Shown: in pieces, positions 1 to 8,022 of the stretch
Numbering within the stretch: the first letter of the stretch is position 1
How the letters are laid out: each line of letters starts with the position of its first letter
Source of the DNA: an uncultured bacterium
GTDB taxonomy: Bacteria; Bacteroidota; Ignavibacteria; Kapaibacteriales; UBA2268
Reading direction: 5' to 3'
Assembly: GCA_937875295.1 (NCBI GenBank)
Contig: CALLXS010000041.1
Location: 1-34,612, forward strand
DNA length: 34,612 nucleotides
Position numbers and translations under genes: made by a program
Notes under the pieces: model-generated
Told to the model about the DNA's origin: nothing
Seen by the model: the letters and a program-made list of their open reading frames with translations, nothing else
Databases searched by the model: none

Positions 1-28
1 CTTTCCCTACACGACGCTCTTCCGATCT
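1..28. other. Illumina sequencing adapter remnant (not genomic)
   Basis: The first 28 bases match the 3' portion of the Illumina TruSeq read-1 adapter/primer, including the diagnostic end ACGACGCTCTTCCGATCT. They are much richer in GC than the flanking DNA, and AT-rich genomic sequence begins at about base 29. This is adapter left on a read end and carried into the assembly, not biology. It creates a false stop codon for the plsY reading frame: TAG on the minus strand at 27-29, made of two adapter bases and one genomic base. Confidence 0.97.
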
Positions 29-506
29 ATATTAATAAAATTGTCATTGATAACAATAAAGCAATAATAAAGACTATTACCGCAATACCTACATCTAATG
101 GAATGATACCTAAGAGCATACCAGCGGCTGTATTTACTCCTTTTCCACCTTTAAATTTTAGAAAAACAGGCCATATGTGTCCTATTACTGCAGCAATACC
201 AGCGAAAATTTTAACTAAAGTTGTATCTTCAAAATAAGTAAGAGATCCTAAATCAATTCCATCTTTTACTATCCAACCAGCTATAAGAACCGCAAATAGT
301 CCTTTTAAAATGTCGATGATTTGAACTATGATTCCCCATTTTAGTCCCATTATTCTCAAAGCATTAGTAGATCCCATATTTCCACTACCTTTGTCTCTGA
401 TATCAAAGCCAAAGACCTTTTTGCTAATAATTACCGCAGTAGGGATTGAGCCTAATAAATAACCAAGAATAATAGCTATAATAACTTTTATAATTGTATA
501 GTCCAT
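29..506 (-). CDS. plsY: Glycerol-3-phosphate acyltransferase PlsY, 3' end missing
   Basis: PlsY is an inner-membrane acyltransferase that moves the acyl group from acyl-phosphate to glycerol-3-phosphate, giving lysophosphatidic acid, the first step of phospholipid synthesis. The ATG at 506 starts a hydrophobic multi-pass protein with the family's conserved loops: GSIPTA near residue 19, GSGNMGSTNALR near residue 40, and GGKGVNTAAG near residue 119. Only about 159 residues are present, against roughly 190-220 for the family. The frame runs into the sequencing adapter at 28, so the C-terminal portion is lost and the apparent stop is an artefact. It lies 90 bp downstream of the PorV-like gene on the same strand. 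Identity is near certain from the motifs; the true C terminus cannot be read here. Confidence 0.93.
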
Positions 507-596
507 AATATACTATATTTCTTAATTTAATAATATAGATGTAACGTAAAAATATTAATAATTATTTTAAACTATTAAATAAATAATAGAAAAAAA

Positions 597-1652
597 TTAA
601 AACTCAATATTTATAGAAATATGATGTGATAATTTCTGGTATGAAATATAATCTGAACCTAGAGAATATTCAAAGCTTATTGGAATACTAATAGTATTAA
701 TAAATGGTTTAATAGCAACTCCAGCTCCCCAAGTATTTAGAGGTAATATTTTTGCTTCGCCATTATTATTACCAAAAATTTCCATTCCAGCTCTAAATGC
801 AATTATACTATGAGGAGAAAATTCAGTTCCTATCAAAATAGATGGATATTTAGTGTATTGATAATAATGTACATCTAAATCAAATGCAATATATCTATTT
901 GTATGATAATTTAATACTTCTTTTTCACCAGTAATTGTATTTCTTGTACCTTCTGAATAAGAATTATCAAATGGAATTTCAAAACCAATTCCGGCACGTA
1001 TAGAATATGGTATTTTAGACTGTTCTTTAATTCCATCGTCATATGAAGCATTACTAAAAATATTTTGTAATGTTAGACCAAATGTAAATAGATTCATTAT
1101 GTTAAATTTTGAACCAATATCTACAGCGTAGCCATTCATTGATCCGGAAATACCGTATAATGAATTTGAGATATATTTAAAAGTAGCTCCTAAAGAGGCA
1201 AACTCTAAATTATATGCACCGCTTACTGAAAGAGCATAATCAGTGGAACTGATATTTTTAATCGCTACACCTCTCTGATCTCTCATAGTAAAATCACCAG
1301 AGCCATATATATTTATTCCTGCACCTATTGAGTAATTGTCGTTAAGTTTTTGACCATAAAATAGGGTATTATGACTTCTTCCAATATCTAGTAATGAGTA
1401 CATACCATTAAAAGTTGGTGAGAAATTTAAATCTGATAGCCCAGCAGGATTATAAAAAACAGATAATGGATCATTTGAAATAGCAGTAAATGCACCTGAC
1501 ATACCAATAGCTCGAGCACCCACATTCCTTAATAAATATGAATTAGAATATCCACCCCCGTTTGATTGGGAGAAAAGGCTAATATTAGACACTAGTACTA
1601 ATATTACAATGCATTTATTTATTAATTTGAAGTAATAGATGTTATTTTTCAT
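597..1652 (-). CDS. PorV/PorQ-like (UPF0164) outer-membrane beta-barrel protein
   Basis: A 351-residue exported protein. An N-terminal hydrophobic stretch ending near the FSQS site (about residue 30) looks like a signal peptide. The mature start carries the family hallmark: GARAIGMSGAFTAISNDP followed by FYNPAGLSDL, at about residues 45-77. The rest alternates short amphipathic strands and ends in a phenylalanine (NIEF), as outer-membrane barrels often do. PorV in known T9SS acts as a shuttle/attachment factor that binds the C-terminal domain of secreted cargo; PorQ is a paralogue. The next gene upstream ends in a sorting-type domain and lies 2 bp away, which fits such a role. Whether this is the true PorV or another family member cannot be decided from sequence alone. 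Confidence 0.75.
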   Translation of the reverse strand: MKNNIYYFKLINKCIVILVLVSNISLFSQSNGGGYSNSYLLRNVGARAIGMSGAFTAISNDPLSVFYNPAGLSDLNFSPTFNGMYSLLDIGRSHNTLFYGQKLNDNYSIGAGINIYGSGDFTMRDQRGVAIKNISSTDYALSVSGAYNLEFASLGATFKYISNSLYGISGSMNGYAVDIGSKFNIMNLFTFGLTLQNIFSNASYDDGIKEQSKIPYSIRAGIGFEIPFDNSYSEGTRNTITGEKEVLNYHTNRYIAFDLDVHYYQYTKYPSILIGTEFSPHSIIAFRAGMEIFGNNNGEAKILPLNTWGAGVAIKPFINTISIPISFEYSLGSDYISYQKLSHHISINIEF

Positions 1653-1654
1653 AC

Positions 1655-2161
1655 CTATTTAGATTTTATAAACTTTAGATCGATTTTGAGCTTTTCACCC
1701 TGAATCCGTAGGATATATGCACCTCTGCTAAGCAAATTTGACTTATTTATCAAATGATTATCTTCTAAATTAGTATATTTGCCATCGAAATCATCAATTA
1801 CAGATTTCCCGAGCATATTCCAAACCGAAATTTTAATATTTTGCTCTTTATTTTTGAGCTTTAAGTTAATTAAAATGTCGCCGTTGGAGTTCTCCCACAA
1901 TTTCAAAGTGTAATCAGCTGTATCAACATCGACAAAAGTCTGTTTTACATTATTTTTATTTACAGTTATATTTTTATCAAAATTTGTGCCATCTGCTAAA
2001 AATAATGCTTTATCTAAATGATTATTATGAAAATATGATTGATTTGATTGATTAAAGTGATAAATATTATTAATAAGTGAATTATTAGAATAAACATTGA
2101 ATGCACCAATAATTATTGAAATTACTATGAAATATACAATATTTATTTTATTTTTCATCAT
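1655..2161 (-). CDS. Small secreted protein with T9SS type A-like sorting domain
   Basis: 168 residues. Residues 1-25 form a signal peptide (MMKNKINIVYFIVISIIIGA, then a likely cleavage site near VYSN). Residues 26-80 are Asn/His-rich with no recognisable domain. Residues about 85-168 resemble a T9SS type A C-terminal sorting domain: a strand-rich region, the core SVWNMLGKSV, then LLSRGAYILRI and a basic terminal strand ending KFIKSK. In the family this domain directs transport across the outer membrane and is usually removed from a much larger cargo. Here almost nothing precedes it. The gene abuts the PorV-like gene (2 bp gap), so the two are probably co-transcribed. The domain call rests on motif pattern, not on a profile search. 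Confidence 0.6.
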   Translation of the reverse strand: MMKNKINIVYFIVISIIIGAFNVYSNNSLINNIYHFNQSNQSYFHNNHLDKALFLADGTNFDKNITVNKNNVKQTFVDVDTADYTLKLWENSNGDILINLKLKNKEQNIKISVWNMLGKSVIDDFDGKYTNLEDNHLINKSNLLSRGAYILRIQGEKLKIDLKFIKSK

Positions 2162-2247
2162 AGAAATGATTATTGAAAGTTATATTAATAATATTAATTG
2201 AAAGACCTTATAATTGATACGTAGCAAAAGCTATATTGTTTTATTAA

Positions 2248-3792
2248 TTATTCATTTTTATTGATTTTTTCAGCAAGTTTTTCAATTTCCGATTTATTGT
2301 TTTCTAATTTGTTTATTTTCTTTTTAGCATTGATTGTATTAGAGTTGATTCCTTTTAGATTCTCTGAATCTGTATTTTCGTTGATATTACTAATTTTTTC
2401 AGATTTTAAGTCTTGCTGTTTTTTTTGTAAAGAAAGGGCTAAATCTAAATTAGGATTTTTCTTATACTTATTTTTTTCATTTTCTAATTTAGATTCAATG
2501 ATTTGCTTATTTTTATTTTTTTCTAATATATTATCAAGTAATTTTAATATTTCTTGTTGATTTTCTTTATAGTTCTTTTTAATTGGTGTAGGAGATTTTG
2601 TCGAGTTTTCATTTTGCTTAATTTTAGTGCTATTTTTCAAATATTTTTGGAGAGCAGGATGAATTGGTTTTTCATTAGTAATATTATTTTGAAGTAATGA
2701 TTCATCGATTTCGTTATAATTATTATTTTTTATTTTGTTTGGATATTCACTTTTATTAGAATAAGGATACTTATTTGTAGTTGTATTTTTACTTTGACTT
2801 GCTTTTAAATTTTTGGCTTGAAGTATATTTAATTGATTTTTTCTCCATTTCAAGAAAGTAGTAAATAGCATAAGAGTTAAGATGGCAATTGCAAAAATCA
2901 CATACATTAATACTTTGTTATCAAAAAAGCTAGATTCTTTTTTAGCATTTAATGTAACAGAAGTATTTGAATTTTGTATTTTAGAAGTATCAATTTTTGT
3001 ATCAGTTGTTGCAGAATCATTTGAATGATTTTCGATTGTAGCTAAATAGGAGAGAGAGTCATAGTTAGATGAGTCATTTAAGGAAATATTACTAATCTCA
3101 ATTGAATTATACTGATTTGTCCCAGTAATTTCAGAAAATTTATTTAAATAAAAATCATTTTGCTTTGAATTAGATTCATTTTTATATATCTGAGCTAATG
3201 CGGAATAAATATCAGTTATGTTGGAATTAGAATTTGAAGCAATAAGTAAATTCTCTTTTGCAGATTTAATATCACCAGATTTTAATTGTAATAGACCTAA
3301 AATTGCAGCTGCATTAGGATAATCTTGTAAATTAATTTGTTTTAATTCATTATATGCGATGCTATAAATATTGTCTTCTAATGCAAGTAAAGCATTTCTA
3401 TAATGTTCTTCATTCGAATTTAATTTATTCCAATCGAACACTTCTAAAAAAATTGAATTAGACATTTCCATTTTTAGAACTGTATAACCGCGAGCTTCTT
3501 TAAGATTTATAATTAATGAATTGTTTGCTTTGTTTACATTAACTTCCTTTATAATACCTCCAGAAGTAATATTAGCTAATTGAGGAGCAATTGAAGCATT
3601 TTTAACAATAAATTCAATTTGTTTTTTATCATCGCTAAGTTTAGTTGAATAGTCAATTTTATTACTCTTAAAATAAATTGTAACTCTATTTAAAGGATTA
3701 ATTTTTGTAGACTGAATTAAATTTTGTGAGTGAACAAAATTAGTAACTATAAATAGCAGGATAAAAATTAGAGATAGTGTGTTTCTTATCAT
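2248..3792 (-). CDS. TPR protein with AMIN-like N terminus and one membrane segment
   Basis: 514 residues, function not recognised. A signal peptide covers about 1-22 (ending FVHSQ). Residues about 30-125 form a beta-rich domain with a weak resemblance to AMIN domains. Residues about 130-225 look like two or three TPR-type helix pairs (for example AAAILGLLQLKSGDIKSAKE). A Ser/Asn-rich spacer leads to a clear membrane helix at about 294-314 (VLMYVIFAIAILTLMLFTTF) followed by a basic stop-transfer KWRKN. The last 200 residues are Lys/Asn/Glu-rich and predicted cytoplasmic, with coiled-coil character after about 410. The topology suggests a periplasmic sensor or scaffold with a long cytoplasmic tail. 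It follows the kinase-like gene by 24 bp, so the two are probably in one operon. Confidence 0.55.
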   Translation of the reverse strand: MIRNTLSLIFILLFIVTNFVHSQNLIQSTKINPLNRVTIYFKSNKIDYSTKLSDDKKQIEFIVKNASIAPQLANITSGGIIKEVNVNKANNSLIINLKEARGYTVLKMEMSNSIFLEVFDWNKLNSNEEHYRNALLALEDNIYSIAYNELKQINLQDYPNAAAILGLLQLKSGDIKSAKENLLIASNSNSNITDIYSALAQIYKNESNSKQNDFYLNKFSEITGTNQYNSIEISNISLNDSSNYDSLSYLATIENHSNDSATTDTKIDTSKIQNSNTSVTLNAKKESSFFDNKVLMYVIFAIAILTLMLFTTFLKWRKNQLNILQAKNLKASQSKNTTTNKYPYSNKSEYPNKIKNNNYNEIDESLLQNNITNEKPIHPALQKYLKNSTKIKQNENSTKSPTPIKKNYKENQQEILKLLDNILEKNKNKQIIESKLENEKNKYKKNPNLDLALSLQKKQQDLKSEKISNINENTDSENLKGINSNTINAKKKINKLENNKSEIEKLAEKINKNE

Positions 3793-3816
3793 TTTTATAT
3801 TGTTAAATGAAATATA

Positions 3817-4950
3817 TTATTGATTGAAAATTAATTTAAATGTGGTTCCATTATTAAAATTGCTTTCAATATCAATTTGAGCATCGAATTCATTTATAAG
3901 AGAAATAATTTTAACAATTTCTACACTAATATCAGAAAATGAATTTTTAATATTATCTAAGTTTTCAAAATATATGCAATTTACATCGATAAATATAGCA
4001 ATTTCTTGAATAAATTTATTGTGATTTATTTTAATATTTATCAATGAATTATTAACTTCTTTATTTTTATCTAAATTAATAATTTTTAATATAATCGAAG
4101 CAAAAGTACAAAAATTCCCTTTTATCTCTATATCTTCATTAAGGAAATTAATTGTAAGATTTAGATTATTATCGCTTAAGAAATGATTATTAATGATTAA
4201 AATATCATTTAAAATTTCATTGATTTTGAATTTATTAGAAAAATTATTTTGGTATTTGTTGTATAGCGAATTAAGTGTTTTTATATTATTAATATGGAAA
4301 TTATTAAGATCTTCTCTTGAATTAGAATCACCAATTTTATTTTTAATTAAATTATTATTTGCAAGAATAATTTGATTTGAATTAAAAATATTATTCACAA
4401 TTAGATGGAGAATATCATTAGAATTATCTTGATTAATTATTTTAACATTGATAGAATTAATAAAATGAAATAAGAAAAATGTAAAAATTCTTGAAAGAAC
4501 TTTCATTTCTTCATTTTTAGCAAGCAAATCATCTTGCGTAGCATTAGTAATTGAAATAGAAAATCCAATGATTTTTAAATTATATTCCAAAGGAACTATT
4601 AAAAAATTATATTTACTATCAAAATTTGATATGTTGTTTAAATTTGGAATTAAAGATATATTATGAGTATTTTTTACGAAATCAAATATACCTCCCTCTT
4701 CTAACTGTTCGATATTATTTGTAATTTCGTTTGATTGATTATTTTCAATTATATCAGTCAAAATATCATTATTTTTATATAAATATATTGAACTTTCAGT
4801 AAATTGGATACCATTTAATACAAAGTCGACAAAAGCTAATAAATAATCATGTAAATTATTGATTAGAAGCATTTTTTCTACTAATTCATAATAAATTTTA
4901 CAATTATTAAAAGTAAAATTATGATTAATATTTGTAATTTTATCGGACAT
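3817..4950 (-). CDS. Degenerate GAF/histidine-kinase-like protein (probable pseudokinase)
   Basis: 377 residues, no signal peptide or membrane segment. Residues about 18-170 have the length and alternating pattern of a GAF-type sensor domain. Residues about 180-377 follow the layout of a histidine kinase core but lack its catalytic residues. Where a dimerisation helix normally reads His-Glu-Leu-Lys-Asn-Pro there is NNIFNSN (186-192), placing Asn186 at the phospho-acceptor His. The N-box region (ASIILKIIN, about 284-292) has no usual Asn pair. No DxGxG and no Gly-rich lid are visible. The very end, GTTFKLIF (368-375), still matches the last strand of a HATPase domain. I infer a regulatory pseudokinase; the alignment was made by eye. 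The protein is strongly Asn/Ile-rich. It is the first gene of the minus-strand group, facing the TPR gene at 5144. Confidence 0.5.
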   Translation of the reverse strand: MSDKITNINHNFTFNNCKIYYELVEKMLLINNLHDYLLAFVDFVLNGIQFTESSIYLYKNNDILTDIIENNQSNEITNNIEQLEEGGIFDFVKNTHNISLIPNLNNISNFDSKYNFLIVPLEYNLKIIGFSISITNATQDDLLAKNEEMKVLSRIFTFFLFHFINSINVKIINQDNSNDILHLIVNNIFNSNQIILANNNLIKNKIGDSNSREDLNNFHINNIKTLNSLYNKYQNNFSNKFKINEILNDILIINNHFLSDNNLNLTINFLNEDIEIKGNFCTFASIILKIINLDKNKEVNNSLINIKINHNKFIQEIAIFIDVNCIYFENLDNIKNSFSDISVEIVKIISLINEFDAQIDIESNFNNGTTFKLIFNQ

Positions 4951-5143
4951 ATTTTTTATTTTAATATACGGTAATTTCTATATAAAGTATCTAATTTAAT
5001 AAAAATTATTCAAAAATAAGATATTTATTTAAAATTAAAATGATTTAATTTAAATATTATAAAATAAATTACCAAAATAAACTTTAATCATAATAGAATA
5101 ATTTAAAAATGAAATTAATTTTAAAAGATAAATGGAATGAAAT
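4951..5143. promoter_or_regulatory. Divergent intergenic region (putative promoters)
   Basis: 193 bp of very AT-rich DNA separate the start of the kinase-like gene (minus strand) from the start of the TPR gene (plus strand). Promoters for both directions must lie here or inside the genes. I can pick out no convincing promoter box or operator palindrome against the AT-rich background, and no open reading frame or RNA gene. Confidence 0.4.
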
Positions 5144-6301
5144 ATGAAAAGTAAGATAATTCTAAGTGCGTTAATATTATTGATTTTTACAAATATCACT
5201 AAAATAAATGCCCAATGGTATGTGATGGAAACTCGCGCTGATTCTCTCGTTCAATTAGGGATAAATGATATTTATAATGTGGATTTTGCTTCTTGTGAAA
5301 AGATATATAAGCAAATCCAAAGAGAATATCCAGGAAACCTCGCAGGACTATTTCTTGAAGCTACTAGCGACTGGTGGAAATTACAATTGAATTCAACTAC
5401 TCGCCAATATGATAGACAATTTATGAATAGCATTAATAAAGTGATTAATAAATCTCAATCTGTAATAGACACATCTAAATTTGATTTAGGAGCTATTTTC
5501 TTTAAAGCTGCCGCCATTGGTTATAGAGCAAGATATTACTCTATAAGAGAACAGTGGGTAAATGCTGCAATGGATGGGCATACAGCATATAAATTAATGA
5601 TAGAGGGGTTAAAATTAGCTCCAAACAATAGAGATATGCTCTTTGGTGTGGGATATTATAATTATTTCTCTCAAGTCTTGCCTGAACAGATGCCTATTAT
5701 TAAACCTCTAATATCTTTTATTCCAATGGGAAATAAAAAAGTTGGAATAAAGCAAATAAAAGCCTCATCTGAAAGCGCAAGATATGCTGCGGTTGAAGCA
5801 GAGATTGTACTATTACAAATTTATTATCAATTCGAAAAAGATTATGATAACGCAATTGAAATTGCAAGAAGTTTGCACAAAAAGTATCCAAATAATCCAT
5901 ACTTTTATAAATATTTAGGAAGATTAACTTATATTTTATCCTATTTCAATGAATCAGAAAAAATATGGTATGATTTGCTTAAAAAAGGTAGCAAAAGGAC
6001 TTATGGTTATGATGACTTATTAGCTCGAGAAGCGATGTACTATTATGGTGACATTTTATTGAACAAAGGTCAATATGACAGAGCTTTAAAATATTTGACT
6101 TCAAGCAGTAAAATGTCAAATAAGGTAGATGATGAATCTTCAGGATTTGTAACTTTATCAAATTTAAAAATTGGAATGATTTATGATAAGAAAAATAATA
6201 GAAAAAAAGCTTTAGAATATTATAATAAAGTAGAATCTGCAAAGGATTATTTAGGTTCTAAAAGTAAAGCAAGACAATATATCCAAAATCCATATAGATA
6301 A
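5144..6301 (+). CDS. Exported tetratricopeptide-repeat protein
   Basis: 385 residues. A signal peptide covers about 1-23 (hydrophobic core ILSALILLIF, cleavage near INAQ). The mature part is helical with TPR-like pairs, for instance around 36-75 (YNVDFASCEKIYKQIQREYP), 230-262 (EKDYDNAIEIARSLHKKYP) and 300-365 (LNKGQYDRALKYL, then KKNNRKKALEYYNKVE). TPR proteins of this type act as periplasmic or outer-membrane scaffolds; the partner is unknown. It is the first gene of a plus-strand run, and its TAA stop overlaps the ATG of the NamZ-like gene by one base (TAATG at 6299-6303), which suggests translational coupling. No catalytic motif is visible. Confidence 0.65.
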   Translation: MKSKIILSALILLIFTNITKINAQWYVMETRADSLVQLGINDIYNVDFASCEKIYKQIQREYPGNLAGLFLEATSDWWKLQLNSTTRQYDRQFMNSINKVINKSQSVIDTSKFDLGAIFFKAAAIGYRARYYSIREQWVNAAMDGHTAYKLMIEGLKLAPNNRDMLFGVGYYNYFSQVLPEQMPIIKPLISFIPMGNKKVGIKQIKASSESARYAAVEAEIVLLQIYYQFEKDYDNAIEIARSLHKKYPNNPYFYKYLGRLTYILSYFNESEKIWYDLLKKGSKRTYGYDDLLAREAMYYYGDILLNKGQYDRALKYLTSSSKMSNKVDDESSGFVTLSNLKIGMIYDKKNNRKKALEYYNKVESAKDYLGSKSKARQYIQNPYR

Positions 6302-7521
6302 TGATTAAAAAACATATATTTAATATCTTTATTCTTTTATTATTAAGCATCACACCTTCTTTTGCTATAAATGATTTTGTAGTAAAATTAGGAATTGATG
6401 TTTTATATGAAAGCAATTTTGAAATAATTAAAAATAAAAATGTAGCTCTTTTAGCAAACTTATCAAGTAGAACTCGATTCGGCGAACAAACTGCTGAAAT
6501 AATGGCTAAAAGTAATCGCTTTAAATTAGTGAAGATTTTTACTCCTGAGCATGGCTATTATTCGATTATCCCTGCTGGAAAAGCTGTCAATGATAATGTT
6601 ATTTTCGGAATTAATGCTATTTCGCTTTATGGCAAAGATAGGAAACCTTCACCGGAATTGCTTAAAAATGTAGATATTATTGTTGTAGATATACAAGATG
6701 TTGGAATACGGTCTTATACATATATTAGCACGGTTTATAATGTACTTGAAGCAGCAGCAGAGAATAATATTAAAGTGATTATTTGCGATAGACCAAATCC
6801 TTTAAGCGGAAATCTTGTAGATGGTAATGTCTTAAAATTAAATAATAAGAGTTTTATTGGCATAGCACCTATACCTTATATTCATGGATGTACAGTGGGA
6901 GAATTAGCAAACATTTTTGTAAATGAAAAGTATATTAATTCTGCAAATAAATTAGATTTTCAAATCATTAAAATGGAGAATTGGGATAGAGATTTCACTT
7001 GGGAACAAACTGGACTCACTTGGTATCCGACTTCTCCAAATATTCCTACTGTAAATGCAATTAGAGGAGCTGCTTTATTAGGTGTGTTCGGGGAATTACG
7101 AATATTTAATATTGGAATAGGTACTTCATTACCATTTCAATATTTGTTTTTTACAAATCCAAATATTAAAATCAATGAAAAAATTTTTGATTTAGACGAA
7201 AACGGAATTATAATAACTAAGCTATATAATAGTTCTATCAATAATTTGCCCGGTATCTTGCTTAATTTTGATGCTGAATATTCTCCTAGATTATATACAT
7301 TTGGATTCAAAATATTAGGAATGTTGCTCGAACAAAAACCAAATTTCATTGCAATTACTAAATTAGAAGATAGGGATAAAGAAATGTTTATTAAAGCTGT
7401 CGGAAATAGCGAAATATTCGATGAAATAACAAATTTCAGAAGCACAGATCTACTATTAGAAAAAGTAAATGAAGGGTTAGTACAATTTCTTAACATGAGA
7501 TTAAGATATTTATTATATTAA
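6301..7521 (+). CDS. namZ: DUF1343 / NamZ-type exo-beta-N-acetylmuramidase
   Basis: 406 residues with a signal peptide at about 1-22 (ending PSFA). The DUF1343 (GH171) motifs are present in order: FTPEHGYYS (about residue 80), SLYG (about 102), VVDIQDVGIRSYTYI (about 128-142), CDRPNPLSGNLVDG (about 162-175), IPYIHGCTVGELANI (about 190-204) and TGLTWYPTSPNIP (about 238-250). Characterised members remove terminal N-acetylmuramic acid from peptidoglycan fragments, serving cell-wall recovery. Length matches the family. The start is set by the one-base overlap with the upstream TPR gene. No MurNAc-6-phosphate etherase or other recycling gene lies beside it here. The family call is strong; the precise substrate is inferred from characterised relatives. 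Confidence 0.85.
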   Translation: MIKKHIFNIFILLLLSITPSFAINDFVVKLGIDVLYESNFEIIKNKNVALLANLSSRTRFGEQTAEIMAKSNRFKLVKIFTPEHGYYSIIPAGKAVNDNVIFGINAISLYGKDRKPSPELLKNVDIIVVDIQDVGIRSYTYISTVYNVLEAAAENNIKVIICDRPNPLSGNLVDGNVLKLNNKSFIGIAPIPYIHGCTVGELANIFVNEKYINSANKLDFQIIKMENWDRDFTWEQTGLTWYPTSPNIPTVNAIRGAALLGVFGELRIFNIGIGTSLPFQYLFFTNPNIKINEKIFDLDENGIIITKLYNSSINNLPGILLNFDAEYSPRLYTFGFKILGMLLEQKPNFIAITKLEDRDKEMFIKAVGNSEIFDEITNFRSTDLLLEKVNEGLVQFLNMRLRYLLY

Positions 7522-7542
7522 AAAGTAAGAAAGGAAATTCAT

Positions 7543-8007
7543 GTGGTTGGCATAGGAAATGATTTGCATAGATTAGAAGAAAATAATCCATTGATTATCG
7601 GAGGTATCGAAATTGAATCTGATTTGGGTTGTGTAGCACATAGCGATGGAGATGTATTAATTCATTCTTTAATTGATGCTATATTGGGGGCTTCAGGAAT
7701 GGGCGATATTGGTGAATGGTTTCCAGATAATGACCCAAAATATAAAGGTTGTAATAGTTGCGATTTACTAATTGAAGTTTTAAAAGAGATTGATAAGAAG
7801 AATTTTAAAATTCAAAACATTGATGCAATAATAATTCTTCAGAAACCTAAGCTATCAAAATATAAAAATTCAATTAAGGAAAATATCGCTGATTTATGCA
7901 AAATACCGTATGAGAAAGTGAATATAAAAGCTAAAACTGGAGAAAACATTGGTATTATTGGAGATTCCCTTGCAATTGAAGCACTTTGTATAGTTGAAAT
8001 TAAGTAA
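7543..8007 (+). CDS. ispF: 2-C-methyl-D-erythritol 2,4-cyclodiphosphate synthase
   Basis: 154 residues, the usual size. IspF cyclises CDP-methylerythritol 2-phosphate to MEcPP in the MEP isoprenoid pathway, in the cytoplasm. Metal-ligand positions are visible: Asp7 and His9 (GNDLHR) and His41 (HSDGDVLIH, 33-41). Also present are GDIGEWFPDNDPKYKG (54-69) and the C-terminal KAKTGENIGIIG expected for substrate binding. The start is GTG at 7543, with a purine-rich AAGAAAGGA about 8 bases upstream. An ATG at 7541 is out of frame and hits a stop after four codons, and an in-frame stop sits at 7519, so GTG is the best start. No ispD gene is adjacent, though the two are often linked or fused elsewhere. 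Confidence 0.93.
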   Translation: MVGIGNDLHRLEENNPLIIGGIEIESDLGCVAHSDGDVLIHSLIDAILGASGMGDIGEWFPDNDPKYKGCNSCDLLIEVLKEIDKKNFKIQNIDAIIILQKPKLSKYKNSIKENIADLCKIPYEKVNIKAKTGENIGIIGDSLAIEALCIVEIK

Positions 8008-8022
8008 ATTATAATTTGATAA

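Noticed and set aside
2261..2560. Plus-strand 99-residue reading frame opposite the TPR membrane protein
   Set aside because: It is antisense to a Lys/Asn-rich coding stretch, whose complement reads as Phe/Leu/Ser-rich hydrophobic sequence by chance. The same holds for other antisense frames opposite smc, mreB, the ABC-F gene and rnd.
7541..7555. ATG start for ispF at 7541
   Set aside because: This frame reaches a stop after four codons; the in-frame GTG at 7543 gives the full IspF N terminus.
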